A stretch of 64,000 bases of DNA from Linnemannia hyalina (taxonomy: Eukaryota > Mortierellomycota > Mortierellomycetes > Mortierellales > Mortierellaceae): the NCBI GenBank assembly GCA_019671135.1, contig JAHRHY010000005.1, positions 558,001 to 622,000 of the forward strand, given 5' to 3'. The notes beneath the pieces were generated by a model that made no database searches, was not told the DNA's origin, and was given only the letters and a program-made list of their open reading frames with translations. A program made the translations under genes and the position numbers. Every line of letters starts with the position of its first letter. The stretch's first letter is position 1. Below are positions 12,138-24,284 of the stretch, piece by piece.

Positions 12138-13682
12138 ATGGCTACAATCAAATCAGATCCCAACAAAGTCTCATGGGAGGAATCGGTACTTGCAAACAAC
12201 CATACCTCGACACTCAACTGTGGACAAACAAGCAGGTAATCTTGGCTATATTTTTCATTGTACAACGTACTCTAATCAGCTCAACCGCTTTGCCTCCTTT
12301 GATGTAATTAGGCCTTCCCCATCCTCTGTGAAACTTGCCTGGGCGACAACCCTTACTTGCGCATGGTACGACATCAACACTCAGAACGAACCAATGTCAT
12401 GGATAACCGGATTAAGACACCGACCTTTCATAAAACAACAGGACTAATCAAGAGCTTATTCCTTCTACCAAATAATAGACCAAGCAATCACAGGCAAGAG
12501 CATGCAAGGTTTGCGAACGACCCTTCACAGTGTTCCGTTGGTGCCCAGGTGTAGGCATGCGTTTCAAGAAGACAGAGATTTGCCAGACATGCTCCAAAGT
12601 TAAGAACGTCTGCCAGACCTGTCTCTTGGATTTGGAGTTTGGTTTGCCTGTGCAAGTCCGTGATACCGCCCTCGGACTGGAAGACAATGCTCCCCGATCG
12701 GAAGTCAACAAGGAGTACTTTGCTCAAAACATGGATGCACACGTATGTTGTTTGACCTTTTGTTATCGTGTGTCTAAGGATCTGGACGCTTCTTTGCGCT
12801 TTTCAATGACAACATGGCTGACAAATTTGCTTCTATTCGCCTTTGGTTTCGTTTACTCGAATAGTTTCAAGGCACAGAACACGGACTTGGAGAAGGAGGA
12901 TTCGGGAAGGCAGAGTCGGCAGGACGTGAGATGTTGAAGAAGCTGCAGAGGACTGAGCCCTACTACAAGCGCAACAGACAGCACATTTGTTCATTCTTTG
13001 TCAAGGGAAACTGCACGCGTGGAGCTGAATGTCCCTACCGTCACGAGATGCCCCTGGAAGGAGAGTTGAAGAACCAGAACCTCAAGGATCGATACTATGG
13101 AACCAACGACCCTGTCGCCCGCAAAATCCTTGCTGGACCCAAGGCTGGAGGTGGAGGACGGCAATTCACCCCACCAGACGACAAGACCATTGTAAGCATC
13201 CATGTCCTTTTTCTAACGTTTCCTTTTATCTCGCGCATATCCAAGAAGGACCAATTGCTAATCAATTCTCGACCTTTTGCTCTTATGTTGTTTAGACCTC
13301 GTTGTTCATTACTGGGCTGACGGATGCAGTGCAGGAGAAAGACTTGAAGGGGTTCTTTTACGTGTTTGGAGAGCTCAAGTCGGTTGTGATTGCGCGCAAG
13401 AACAACTGCGCGTTCGTCAACTTTGCAACCAGAGCAGGAGCCGAGTTGGCGTTTGAGAAGGCAGGAGGAGGCATCAACCTCGAAGGCGCAGCATTGAGGG
13501 TATCATGGGCAAAGTCAAGACCTGTTGGCGCCAAGAGTGAACAACAGAAGGCTGGCCCTACACCTGTGGCGGTCATGGATGCCCTACAGGCGGGCCCACC
13601 CCCTCCCCCCGGTAGCAATGCCAAGATTGCCTACCCTAGCCAGGATCCTACCTACCAAGGTTCTACCAGCAAGTATAGGTAG
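12138..13682 (+). CDS. Pre-mRNA-splicing factor RBM22 / SLT11 (Ecm2)
   Basis: Five exons join in phase: 12138-12185, 12312-12365, 12479-12742, 12865-13191 and 13296-13682, giving 359 aa. The order of domains is diagnostic. An N-terminal zinc ribbon has Cys22/Cys25 ([17 protein letters not shown]) and Cys43/Cys46 ([14 protein letters not shown]), followed by [24 protein letters not shown] finger has Cys164, Cys172, Cys178 and His182. An RRM has RNP2 LFITGL at 234 and RNP1 NCAFVNFA near 268. In the family this protein contacts U6 snRNA and pre-mRNA in the catalytic spliceosome. It is shorter than the human protein (about 420 aa), mainly in the Pro-rich C-terminal tail. A poly(A) signal AATAAA lies at 13731-13736. 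Confidence 0.95.
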
Positions 13683-15759
13683 ACATTGTTGGTGGTTGGC
13701 ATGGGTTATTGTGTGCAGCTAAGTGACTTGAATAAAATAGCTCGTTTTGTAATGTGGCGACCGCTCTTTAGTCTTTATCTCTTCATTGCCTTTGTCTTGT
13801 ACCTGTTCTTCGTTCGAAAAATGGAACAGATGCTAACTTCACACCGCGGCTCCTTCGAGTAGCAAGGGAGGAAAAGCGAGCCAACCATTAACCTACAAAA
13901 CACCAAGGGGAGACTTTTTGCTCTTCTCGCCTGCAAGGGACAAGGCGAGGACTTTTTACTTTTTTAGGTTTGATTTGGGGAAGAAATGGACTTTGGTGTA
14001 AGGTCATATACAAAGCAACTATTGAAGTACGAAAGGAGGAATGTGGGCTGTAGACACAAGAGAGTATTCGAGGATGGGCCAATGGACTATGGTCTATGGT
14101 CTATGGGCTATAAACAAAAGAGGATATTCAGAGAGGATAAAGGGTATATATGGTATGGAAGAGCAAAGAAAAAGAAAAAAGAAAACACACTTGTGCGGTA
14201 TGGCCCAACTCACAAAGCAAGCGCCAACAAAGCGGTATATATATGAGTGTGGTGTCCATTGTGTGTCCATCGTGTGTTTATGGGGACTCGCATTGTGAGT
14301 ATGGCAATGAAGTGGCTCTCTTAGTTCGGTAATTATCACCCTATTTGTCCTTCACATTCGTTCCTATCTAATATGTAAGTTTCGACCGACCGTTGAACTA
14401 CCGGATAACAAGAACAACTACAAAGGAATATGCAAGGACATGGGCCGTTTTCGTGTCCAACAACGGGCTTGCGGGCTTGCTTGGTCAGTGTTCACAAGGC
14501 CTGCAATATTAGGGAATAAACGTGAGCTAGGGTTGGAATAAAGGAATATCTCCGCGATCCACCTCCTCCATTGGTGCCTTTGTTCTCAGAGAAAGAGACT
14601 TCTTAGATGCTTGATTCAGGAATCCTGCGTGAGTTCCTTGACGTGACGGAGCGTGGCCTATGGGTTGTCTTTTGGGGCTACGGCAGCAAGATCCATGTTG
14701 ATTTGGGACACGTTCTATGAAAAGAAAAAAAGGTGCACGTGTAGACTTTTCCTGGTTTTCCAACAAGAGCCCACTACAAAAAAGCAAAAAAAAAATAAAC
14801 CAGTTGGCCAATTTTTCACATACCAAAAAACCGATTGTCAACTCCCGGTAATGGGATTCCTCTGTTCGTCGGTGTAACGGCCCGTGGACTTTTGTTTTCT
14901 TTACTTGATCCAAAAGTGAAAATCTCCCACACTGTCCAAGCGGATCTTTTCTTTTCTCACTCGTCGGAATAGGTGCAAAAATAGACGGACTTTGATGTTC
15001 AGTGTCCAATGTTCTATGTACTAGCCAACTGCGTGGGTGCATTTTTTCTTTGTCCCTGAATAGCCTGGACTCTCTTTTTTTCCAATTTGCTGCTGCCCCT
15101 GGCGAAACGGTGTGCTCGAATGCCGAGGGAAGGGGCGAAAGAAAATGCACTCATCCAATTTTTTGGCGAGATGGGAAGGAAAAAACCCCCCAAGAAAGAT
15201 GGAACTCTGCAGGGGAAAAAAAAAAGAAAAAGTGTAAAGAGACGGCGGTGGTGGTGCAAGGGGTGGGTTGCGCGGTTGTCTGCGCCTTCCTTGTCACCTC
15301 TTTGTTCGTGTGCGTTAACGAGCAGGCCGTTGACCACTTATTGCCCGTTCGAACGATGAACCTACGCGATTGTGGTGTGCGAATACGTTCATGGTGAGTT
15401 TAACTCTCGCTGTAACTTGGCGAGTCTGGGGAATGAAAGAAAAATGATGGGGGTTGGACAGTGAAGGAAGGAAGGTACAATCAAAAAGTATAGAGCGAAG
15501 GCGAAAAGGCAGGCAAGGAAGAAAACAGGCACCCTGTCTGGACCTGCTTGGCACAACTATCCTCCCTTTTTTTATCTGGTCCCGCGAATAACGTGTTTGG
15601 ACGAAGGATGGTAAACAAATCGCCGCCATCTTAAATTTGGGTTCTTCTTTCTTCTCTTCGCTCCTCCTTTCCTTCGTCCTTTTTCCCTTCGCCCTCCCTC
15701 TTCCTTCCTCATCCTCTTCCTCACTCCTTCGTCACTTCAAAGAACAACACTCGGCAGCC
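13683..15759. other. Intergenic region
   Basis: About 2.1 kb between the splicing factor 3' end and the exchanger start. It has A-rich stretches, short repeats of CTATGG-type (14083-14115) and a pyrimidine-rich leader from about 15640 to 15740. A 207-codon minus-strand ORF at 14527-15150 has no recognisable composition or motif and is not called. Confidence 0.55.
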
Positions 15760-18596
15760 ATGTCGAGTCCTTCTCCAAGCGACAACACGATCAGTCGTAT
15801 CGACGGTCCTCCATCCTCATCCTCTGCCCCTCCACTCAGATCCACTAGATCCTCCCTCTCCACAGCAACAGCCGCCACCAAATTACCTACCCAACTTTCA
15901 CCCACCACCCCTCAACATGTTACCACCCAACCAACCTCTCGAGTCCTCTCCATGGGCGGACGGTTGCAGGCTCGGTCGAGCAAACGTGCACCCGCCATGA
16001 CTGCAGATCCGGAACAGCAGACCTCTGAGGGTGGGGTCCGTCGGCGAGCGGCAATAGGAACAACAGAGGCAGCGGCAGCAGGAACGGGAGACTCTGACCC
16101 GAACGGAGAGGATGGTCAATTGAACGAGAAGCTACAGCACTCGGCCATCCAAATCGACGACCACGACAAACCTTCGGGAGTGACTTCGCACCCCAAGGAC
16201 AGCGTATTGGAGGACACCAATGGAGTAGAACTCAATGAGCACCACCGTACCTGGACAGAACGCATGCACGGTCAACGACCCGATCGACACTTGTTCCCCT
16301 ATCGTTCTGTCAAAGAGAACTTACGGGCAGCAAGAACCTTCCTCCGTCGGTTCTTCTTCCTCCTCTTAATTATCCCTGCCTGGGTGCTCCCCAATATCAT
16401 GATGAACAAGGCCGAACACGAGCTCGAGACCTCTCACGGTGCTGCTCCTACTAATGGAACAACATCAGGAGCGCATGGAAGCAACTTTACAACCACACCT
16501 TTTGTGTCCTTTTCGGGGGGCGCAGAGGGGGCACATGGACCGGAACTGAGCAAGGGGGTCAACATCGCAACGTTTATTCTCAACATGTTTGTAATGATGC
16601 ATCTTGGCAAGGCTGCGGGTGTGGCCCTGGAAGAATTGGTTCCCAAGTTTGGCATGGTAAGCACCTCTTTCACATATGTATTAGCCTTGGTGTGATGTTG
16701 TATGGTGACAGGCATTGCAATTTGCTCCGAGGAGAGTTTTTTTTTTCTGTGGGCGAGGGTGAACGCTCTCAACTCAATCCCCCCCCCAAAAAAAAAATGT
16801 GAGTGGGAGATACACAGGGGAGAGGGAAAGGGGGGTGCCATTGCTTGGTAACTTTGGACGGAGAAAGGGAGCAATTGGTGTATTTTTGGGTGACAGATCC
16901 AGGGTACGCACGTAAACAGATATGAAAAAGGGTTTGGGCTCCCCCACATGCCCCGAAAACTCTTTCATCCTTCTTGTGTCTTCTCAAACAACAGCGCTGG
17001 CATGGATGACATACTGTTGCTCAATGATGATGCAAAAGGTTAACTCTATGAAACGTGGTGTATGGTGGTGCATGCCATGGCATGCGATGAATGTTGTTTT
17101 CAAGTACCCTTCCTTCCCACCTGTTACTATGCGATTGCCCTCGGCATTGGTTCTTTTCCTTGTTGCTTACAGGTGTATCAATCCAACCCAGCCCTCTCTC
17201 CTTAAATTGAGATTATGTACATACTATGGTACAGGAAGTTTGATGTTCCTCTTTCCTGTTATTTTTCTAACCAAACATAACATGTCATCAACTTGCTCTT
17301 TCTTTATCACGAAATAGAGTATTGTCAGTGTCCTTGACGCCATGACTAGCAGCACAGTCGAGCTGGCTGTTGCAGCCTTTGCCCTCCGAAATGGACTCGT
17401 CCAAGTTGTCCAAGCTGCCATGCTCGGCGCCATCCTCAATAACTTGCTCCTGGTAATTAATTTTCTCGTCTCTCATCTCGTATTATGGCTTATGGCCTTT
17501 TTTGTGTGCAGATTATCTTACCTCCTCTTTTCTCTCCGCCATCGTATTCATGTCTGATGTATGTAGATGCTAGGGATCGCTATTTTCGTCGGAGGTATCT
17601 ACAACCACCAACAAGAGTTGAAGAAGGTATGTACCATCCGCCTCACTTGCCTCGGGTGCACGTGTGTACATGCACTCTTGTCTTCTATGCGTGCATGTGC
17701 GACGAAAAAGTAACCAACCTATGCTTTCGTTTGTGCTGTGCTACTTTTAGGAAACAACACAAGCAAGTATCAATATTCTACTCCTCACATCCATCGCCTA
17801 CGTGGTACCAGTGGCACTCGATAAGGCTCTAATGAATGCCCGGACAAGTAGCCTACCTCTCAAAACCGACCCGACCTACCTGGCCCGCTATATCGAGGTC
17901 AAAGAATCCGTGGATGTCGATATCTTGAGCCTCTCCAAGATCATGGCCATTCTTCTGTTACTCATCTATGTTGCCTGTCTCCTCTACCAGTACCACAGCC
18001 GAACTTTTATGGTCACTCCAGAAGCTAAACATGAAGGTCCAAATACGGTCGAACATCGGTACACGCATTTTTGGTTTGCGGGAGTGGCCTATGTCTGTCT
18101 GCTTGCAGCGCAGATCTATTCTGCAAACTTGTTGGTTCATGCAGTCGAGGGACTCGGGCGACAGTACCATTTGAACGATTCGTTTGTCGGGTTTGTGCTG
18201 TTGCCGATTGTGCTGGTCGCCGACTTGCAGGAGGAGGTGATTGCGATCCGGGAGTCGTGGTCGAATCGGTTGGATAAGGCGGTGTCGTTGATGGTGGGGT
18301 CCTGTATGCAGATTTCGTTACTGGTGACACCAATCTTGGTCCTTTTGGGATGGATTATCGATCAGCCGATGACGCTCCGGTTCAGTATTATGGAGGTTGT
18401 GATCTTGGCCGGGTCGGTGGTGTTGGTGAACTATTTGATTGCGGACCATGAGACGAATTGGATTGAAGGTATCATGTTGATTGCCCTATTCTTGATGTGC
18501 GCCTTTGCCTTCTACTACATTCCGCCTGTGACGATTGGAAAGGGCGTGGATACCCTAGCGGAGATGACCGCAGGCGACAGCAGTGGAGGGCATTAG
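15760..18596 (+). CDS. CAX-type cation/H+ exchanger (vacuolar, divergent ion-binding motifs)
   Basis: Four exons join in phase: 15760-16656, 17318-17452, 17567-17626 and 17751-18596, giving 645 aa. I chose the ATG at 15760 (MSSPSPSDN); the longer open frame upstream starts at TTG in a pyrimidine-rich leader. About 240 hydrophilic residues precede roughly 11 membrane helices. The two CaCA repeats are recognisable: ELAVAAFALRNGLVQVVQAA then LGAILNNLLLMLG, and SFVGFVLLPIV, then MVGSCMQISLLVTPILVLLGW and VVLVNYLIADHETNWIEG. In canonical CAX proteins the repeats carry GNxxE; here they read SSTVE (Glu314) and VADLQEE (near Glu525), so Glu is kept but Gly-Asn is lost. It is probably a vacuolar Ca2+ or monovalent cation/H+ antiporter (VNX1-like). 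The first intron is 661 nt. Poly(A) signal at 18672-18677. Confidence 0.85.
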
Positions 18597-18723
18597 CATT
18601 TCTTGAAGCCTCGTTCGTCAAATCGCTAGCATCCATCCCTTTGTATATTTTTTATCATGTTTTTTTTTATTAATAAAAGCTCGTAGATAGTATGTATTGT
18701 TCTTTGTGTTCTATCAATGCTCT

Positions 18724-19261
18724 TTATGCAGTAGCGGGGATGGGCACTGCTGCTCCTGCTACTGATGGTACTGCTGGTGTAGAGAGAGAAGCGGCGGCGA
18801 CGATCTTCTGCTGCTGCTCCTCAGCGGATCCGTAAAGGATATCATGACGTTGCTGTTCAGCGACACGGATCTGGAGTTCCCGATCTCTGCGCTCGAAGTT
18901 TGTGAATGTCGTATCGGAACCATTACCGAATCCTCCCAAGAATGCGGCAACGAACAGCCACATCTATTTGATTTAGTGGTGTTTGATGGGGATGAGGAAG
19001 GGGTGTGGGTTAATGAGATGAGTCAGTTGTACGAACGAATATTTTTTTCCCTTCGATTTGCATGGGTGAATGATGATAAGGCAAAGCAGGGGAGGATGGT
19101 ACCTTTTGAGGGGGCCTAATGGCGGCAAACCTTGGCGAGACGGCGGTGAGGACACCTCCGGCAAAGAGGGCGACTGTGCAGTATTTGACGGCTCCAATGG
19201 CTCCTCCGCGCATGGCCTCGGTGGCAGCGGCATCGTCCATTCTTTCCGAGATCAGACGCAT
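18724..19261 (-). CDS. Small two-helix membrane protein of unknown function
   Basis: Two exons join in phase: 19261-19103 and 18963-18724, giving 132 aa. The protein starts MRLISERMDDAAATEAMRGG. It has a hydrophobic helix (AVKYCTVALFAGGVLTAVSP) and, right after the splice junction, a second one (MWLFVAAFLGGFGNG). A charged, probably helical segment rich in Arg, Glu and Gln follows, then an Ala/Pro-rich tail. The size and short loop between helices recall small mitochondrial inner-membrane proteins such as the HIG1/RCF group, but no HIG1 motif is visible and I do not assign it. It is convergent with the exchanger, 127 bp away. Confidence 0.65.
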
Positions 19262-20684
19262 GTTTGGTTATATGTAGTGTTGTTGTAGTAGGTGGGAGGT
19301 GGTGTGAGGGAGAGGGGTATCGAAGAATGCAAAAGAGAGAATGCGTGGGTAATTCCGAGACGGATATGTGAGTGAGTGAGTGAGTGAGTGAGTAATGAGT
19401 GATGAGTGATAAGATAGAGAGAGAAGGAGAGAATGAATGTGGATGGGGGGCATGTTTTGGATCCGGTGCCCTTTTATATCTTTTTTCCCCTTCTCCCCTC
19501 TCCCGCTGAGTTGGGCATTTTTCTCGTTTTCTTCCGAATGCTCAGCGAATGAGAAGCAAGTGGGGTTGTGGTTACGCCCAATAGGCAAGCGATCGTTTTT
19601 CGTTCAATTATCGAAAGAGAGCGAGAGATTGCTTGATTTGGGCCTTCCGGTCTCAACCCAAGCGCAACTCCCCACCTCCTTCCTCTTCCCTTCGTTTTCA
19701 TTGTCATTTACAAAAATCTTCACCACGTTGTCCAGCAGCCACTCATCTCCACACACCTTGCCCATTGCCTGTGTTTATATCTGATAGTGTTGTGGAAGGG
19801 TGAACAAGAATACCCACGAATCATTTCGATAGTGAGCTAATTAAACCCGTTACTTCACTCCACGGTGAGGTAAAAATTTTGCTTCGGTCAACATCTCCAT
19901 CCTAAACATCTAAACATGGCTATCGCAATATCGCAATTGAAGCTGCATGTATAGGAACCATTACCTCAAAGAGCCGTGTGGGCCAACACTCTTCTTCATA
20001 CCAGTAGATCCACTGCGCAATTGTTCAATGAAAAAAAAGGCACAAACAAGAACTGTGTAATTACTTCTTCCCTCTTCATCGCTGTGAGACATTTTCCCTT
20101 GTATCCCTACGGGTAAAGCAGGGATGAGCATTTCAGCCCCGATTTCCATATTTGTGTTCCCTCCCGTGGCTCCGTGCTCTTGTGCACCACAATTCTTTCT
20201 TTTCTTTTCTATCTCACTTTGATTGCCTGTCGTCATTCTTTTTTTTTTTTTTTCTTTCGTTCTTCTTTTTCTTGTTCTACTTGTCTTTTCCATCACCTCT
20301 CGAACGGATTACCACATTCTCCTTTTTATTATTATTTCCGCTCCTTCAACGAACAAACTGGCAGAAAAGCACCATATCAAATTGGCCCACAGATCTCCAT
20401 TGGCATTTCAACAATAACGTCAATCGATAACGGTAAAGGTATGTTCCATTCTCGGTCTTCAAATACTGTCAATTGATGCGACAAGCGCTGTGTTGGTATG
20501 ACTACTTATGTTTTAGTCGTGCTATGTTTCTTTAATTGTTGTTGTCTTTTTTTTTGTTTCTTGTGTGTAGAACAGAACGATATATGAAGAGAAAAAAAAT
20601 ATGGAAGGGAAGGGGTATATGCAATATAGAAAGGAAAAAAAAAAATCATTCATCATCATCATCATTTCTCTCTCTCTCTCATCT
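19262..20684. other. Intergenic region with GTGA repeat
   Basis: About 1.4 kb between two minus-strand genes. It contains a (GTGA)n microsatellite at 19368-19393 and several T- and A-rich runs (around 20240-20270 and 20630). No coding sequence is supported. Confidence 0.55.
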
Positions 20685-23600
20685 TCAGGAACGACTCTCA
20701 GCTCCAGTAATAGCCTTAGTGAACGTCTGATAACCTCCAACCCCACCAGGACGCATCATCTGCCTCATCCGATCAACCTCCTCTCTCGCCGTCGCGACCC
20801 TCTTTTCAACAGTATTCTTGGCTTGATCCACCAGATTTTGTGCGCGCATGGTCATTTCCCGCGACCGTTGCTGGATATCACTACTGGATTTCTCGATAAT
20901 GTCGTTTGACAGCTTTTGGACTTCTTCGGCCCGATATTGAAGGTAGCCTGTTGTTTGGTTCGCTGTGTGGAGGAACCCGCCTGCGCTTGTCAGCATCGAT
21001 CCCAGTATGTTTCTGATTATGGTGTAAAAAAATAATAATTAACGGTGTGAGTTGAGATGGCGAAGCAGGAACAAGCACAAGTGATCAAAAACTGGAGAGA
21101 TACAATATCAGTAAAAAAAATAGTGAGACTGATAAGAAAAAAAAACGTACCGTACGACGTGATCGTACCACCATCCGAGAAGAGGCACAGACTGGACAAT
21201 TCCCTCCAGAGTCCATGAATCCTGGTGGCTGTAGATCATCGGTCCCTCGGGCGAGTCTCGGAAATGCAAGGTCGTCGTCGCTGGCACTTGCAAGGAAACC
21301 AAAGGAAACAGGCGTGGCCTCAAGTTCTGAATCAGGGAGATGATCGCTGTGTGACCACTATCATTTGCACATTTGAAAAGAAGAAAGGAAGACAGCATAT
21401 TAGTTAAAAAGTACTGAAGTAGAGCGAGCAGGAAAGGAGGGCGTTTGCTTGATTTGTGAGCGATAAGGGCGACGGCGAGGGTCGAGGGTCATGGCCACGG
21501 TCACGGTCCATGACCTGTGCTGTGGACTAAAGCGTTCTTATTTGTTGACATTGCGGTCATTGTTTTGTTGTTGTGTCTTTTTGTTGTTGGTTTTTCCCCG
21601 ATGTCGTGAAGTTCTCAAATCCACATGCTGCGCTCAGGAAAATGACTTGAACCCCTGAAAAGCTGAAAGCAACAACAAAAGAAGCGTGCCTCATGCCAAT
21701 GTTCCTCCTGTGAGTCAATGGGAGTCAAAGGATGGTCGATATTCGATTTTTCCTGAACAAACTATTCTGGGGTGTGGCCACGGTCCCCTTTATCATCCTG
21801 CTCCATGGTCCTTATGTTACGTGCGTTTCCTGTCGCTCTCGCCTTGAAGGATTGGTTATATCCTGAAGCAATGCACACATGTTTGCTTTGTGCGTCGGTG
21901 TCTCCTGTAATTATTATCGCGTGGTAAATATGTCCGAGAAACGTGGGTGGATGGATGGGTAGGTAGGTGGGGTCCAAGAATGGGACACACAAGTGTGTAA
22001 CACCGGTAATTGTCCATAGGTGTGTTTGTGTGTGTTCGGTCTGAGACAGTGATGTTGGTGAGGCGGGTTGTCCTATACGTGTGCTTCTCAAGCACGACAT
22101 GCTGAAGCTCTTGTTTATCCATGTAACCATCCAACTCTTCCACTGAAACTAGCTCCTGATAATAATTGGCCTCTCTGTTGCTGCATAGAGATCATGTCAT
22201 CCTGAATTGGTTTTTGGTTTTTGGTTTTTGTTGTCATTCTGTTGGTCCATGTGCCCCATGTGGTTGTAATAATTCTCCTTCGTAAGCCCGACATGCCTAT
22301 CGTTGAGCGTTGGCCCCTCTGCCATATATGTTATGTATGCAGACATGAGTGCGTTTACAGAACACTGGAGACTTACTCATAGACAATGTTGGTGACTTCA
22401 GGCTCGTCCTTGTTGAGAGAAATCCACACCCTGAACACCTTACGAATATTGTATTTGCCTTCAATCGTCAATGCTGGATGAATGTACCTAAAATAGTTGA
22501 CAAGGACACGTTCCCACACAAAACAATCGATGGTTAGTTTTCATTTTTCCTGCAGGCTGCAGATAAAATAATATCCATTCATCAATTGCTGCTCCCAACA
22601 AAAAATAAGCAATGATGACTTGGGAATTGTGTAAGCAATGGGATTGAGCTGCAGAGGGGGAAAGTGGCACGATGTTTGAAAAATTCAATCGCTGCCTGCA
22701 AAGCTAGGCGCGCGTCGACTGCAAGGACAGAGAGTGTGTCAATGGCAATGTATGGGCGTGTGTATAATAGCGATAGCGAGCGGATGTTGTTGGGACAATG
22801 GTTCAGGGACGGTATTGTGCCAATGGTCAAGTAATAGATAAAACCAAATAATATTGCCAAGTTGGTTGGTTGAAGTGAGGACTGAGCAAAAAAAAAAAAA
22901 AAAAAAATAGAAATATGTGTTGACACATGCAAAACATATAATAAATGAATTGAGAAAACGCCATTCACACTCGGGTCATACGACGGGTCAAAGGGTCCTC
23001 TTCGTTCGTCATAGGGTAGCACTTGACATGCAACAATTATATGAACAGCAACCAAAATACTCAGCCGCCTCCTACGTTGCCAAGTCAACACTAGTCAATT
23101 CAATGACCATGCTCATTTTCCTCCTGATAAACATTCCTTTTCTTTGGCACGTCTTCTTTTGACCGACCAATTGCCGATATGACTTGCACGTTAAAGTATC
23201 GCATGGTCGTAAATGAAGAGAAAGAAGAGGGAACATAGGGCAGGTATGGTTGAAAATACCACATGTTTGTCCAAGAGCCGCTTTTCACGTTTTGTGTGTA
23301 ATCCTTGAAGGCAAGAGTATGCTTGTGCTTAATCCCTCTCCCATTGAACATTGAAGTTTGGACCATTTTTTTTTGTGAGTTGAGCGTGAGAGGAGGAATT
23401 GTTCAAGATAGAAAAAAGGGGGCAGTGAAAGTGACGGCGGGACGGGAATGAGATAAAAGGAAAGATGAAAAGAAAGTGGAAAAATCTCAGAAAGGATATG
23501 ATGGACATGCTTACTTGGCGTCGTCTGTGAAAAAGTCCTCAAGGATTTCCTTGTGCATTTCCTCGTCGTAGCTCGTCAGGCGGTTGGCGATCCACCAGAT

Positions 23601-24284
23601 AAACTCCATGTTCCTATCTATCCATGTTCGAAGACGACATGCGAATGCAAAAGGATTAAAAAAGAGGGGGAAGAAGGAAGCAGTTGATATGGTTCGTTAG
23701 TTGAGTGGCCAAACGTTTCTTGTCTTCGGGTTATGAAAGGTAAAAAAGGGATCATATGAAAAGGTTGAGTGGGAAGGGTGCGGGGGAGGGGGGGGGGGGT
23801 TGACTTGACTGAGCCTTATTTTCCTGACGGATCCATGACGGGAGTGCAAGACATTGGGTACTTTGCTGCAATGCCTTGTACTTTCTTTTCCTCAACTCTC
23901 CCTCCTCCACAATACCCCAACCCGAACTAAACACACTCACATCGCCCTTTCCTTTAGTCCTTTGTCCAACCCCAAAAAAATCCATTTGGCGAGAGAAAAA
24001 GAACGACGACATCAAAACGTGTTTGTCTTTTTCTTGGTTTTGGTTGTGCTGCAGAAGAAAGGCTAGTTTCGTTTGGTGTCGGTTTTGCAACCGAAGGTAG
24101 ACGAAGCAAGTGGGCGGCAGCAAGAGGGGATAAGAGAAGGAAGAGAAACGGCAGCAGGAGGTTGATAGCGAAGCAACAACATACCGGTAACGACATCATG
24201 GTAGTTGCTGCTGATATTGCTCATGTCGCTCAAGCTGCTTCTCGAGGATGTCTCGAAGCCGGAAGACTCCATTGTGGTGTTCAT
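20685..24284 (-). CDS. Conserved fungal protein with NTF2-like domain and C-terminal helical tail
   Basis: Five exons join in phase: 24284-24185, 23617-23515, 22487-22377, 21357-21151 and 21012-20685, giving 282 aa. The central part (EFIWWIANRLTSYDEEMH, DDAKYIHPALTIEGKYNIRK, then VSLQVPATTTLHF and GPMIYSHQDSWTLEGIV) has the alternating helix-strand pattern of NTF2/SnoaL-like proteins with a conserved His-rich core. The C-terminal about 100 residues are amphipathic and charged (AEEVQKLSNDIIEKSSSDIQ and RAQNLVDQAKNTVEKR), likely a long helix that could lie on a membrane. The fold assignment is an inference from pattern; no function is claimed. Three introns are 567, 1,027 and 1,019 nt, far longer than in neighbouring genes. 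Every junction restores a continuous frame. Confidence 0.7.

Noticed and set aside
14527..15150. 207-codon minus-strand ORF in the 13.7-15.8 kb intergenic region
   Set aside because: No recognisable motif, odd composition with scattered Cys and Trp, and no supporting splice structure; most likely chance.
15637..15759. 41-codon N-terminal extension of the CAX exchanger that looks like a signal peptide
   Set aside because: It begins with TTG, not ATG, and lies in a pyrimidine-rich leader; the ATG at 15760 is the natural start.
21762..22130. 122-codon minus-strand ORF inside an intron of the NTF2-like gene
   Set aside because: Composition is not protein-like and the surrounding exons join cleanly without it; treated as chance in a long intron.
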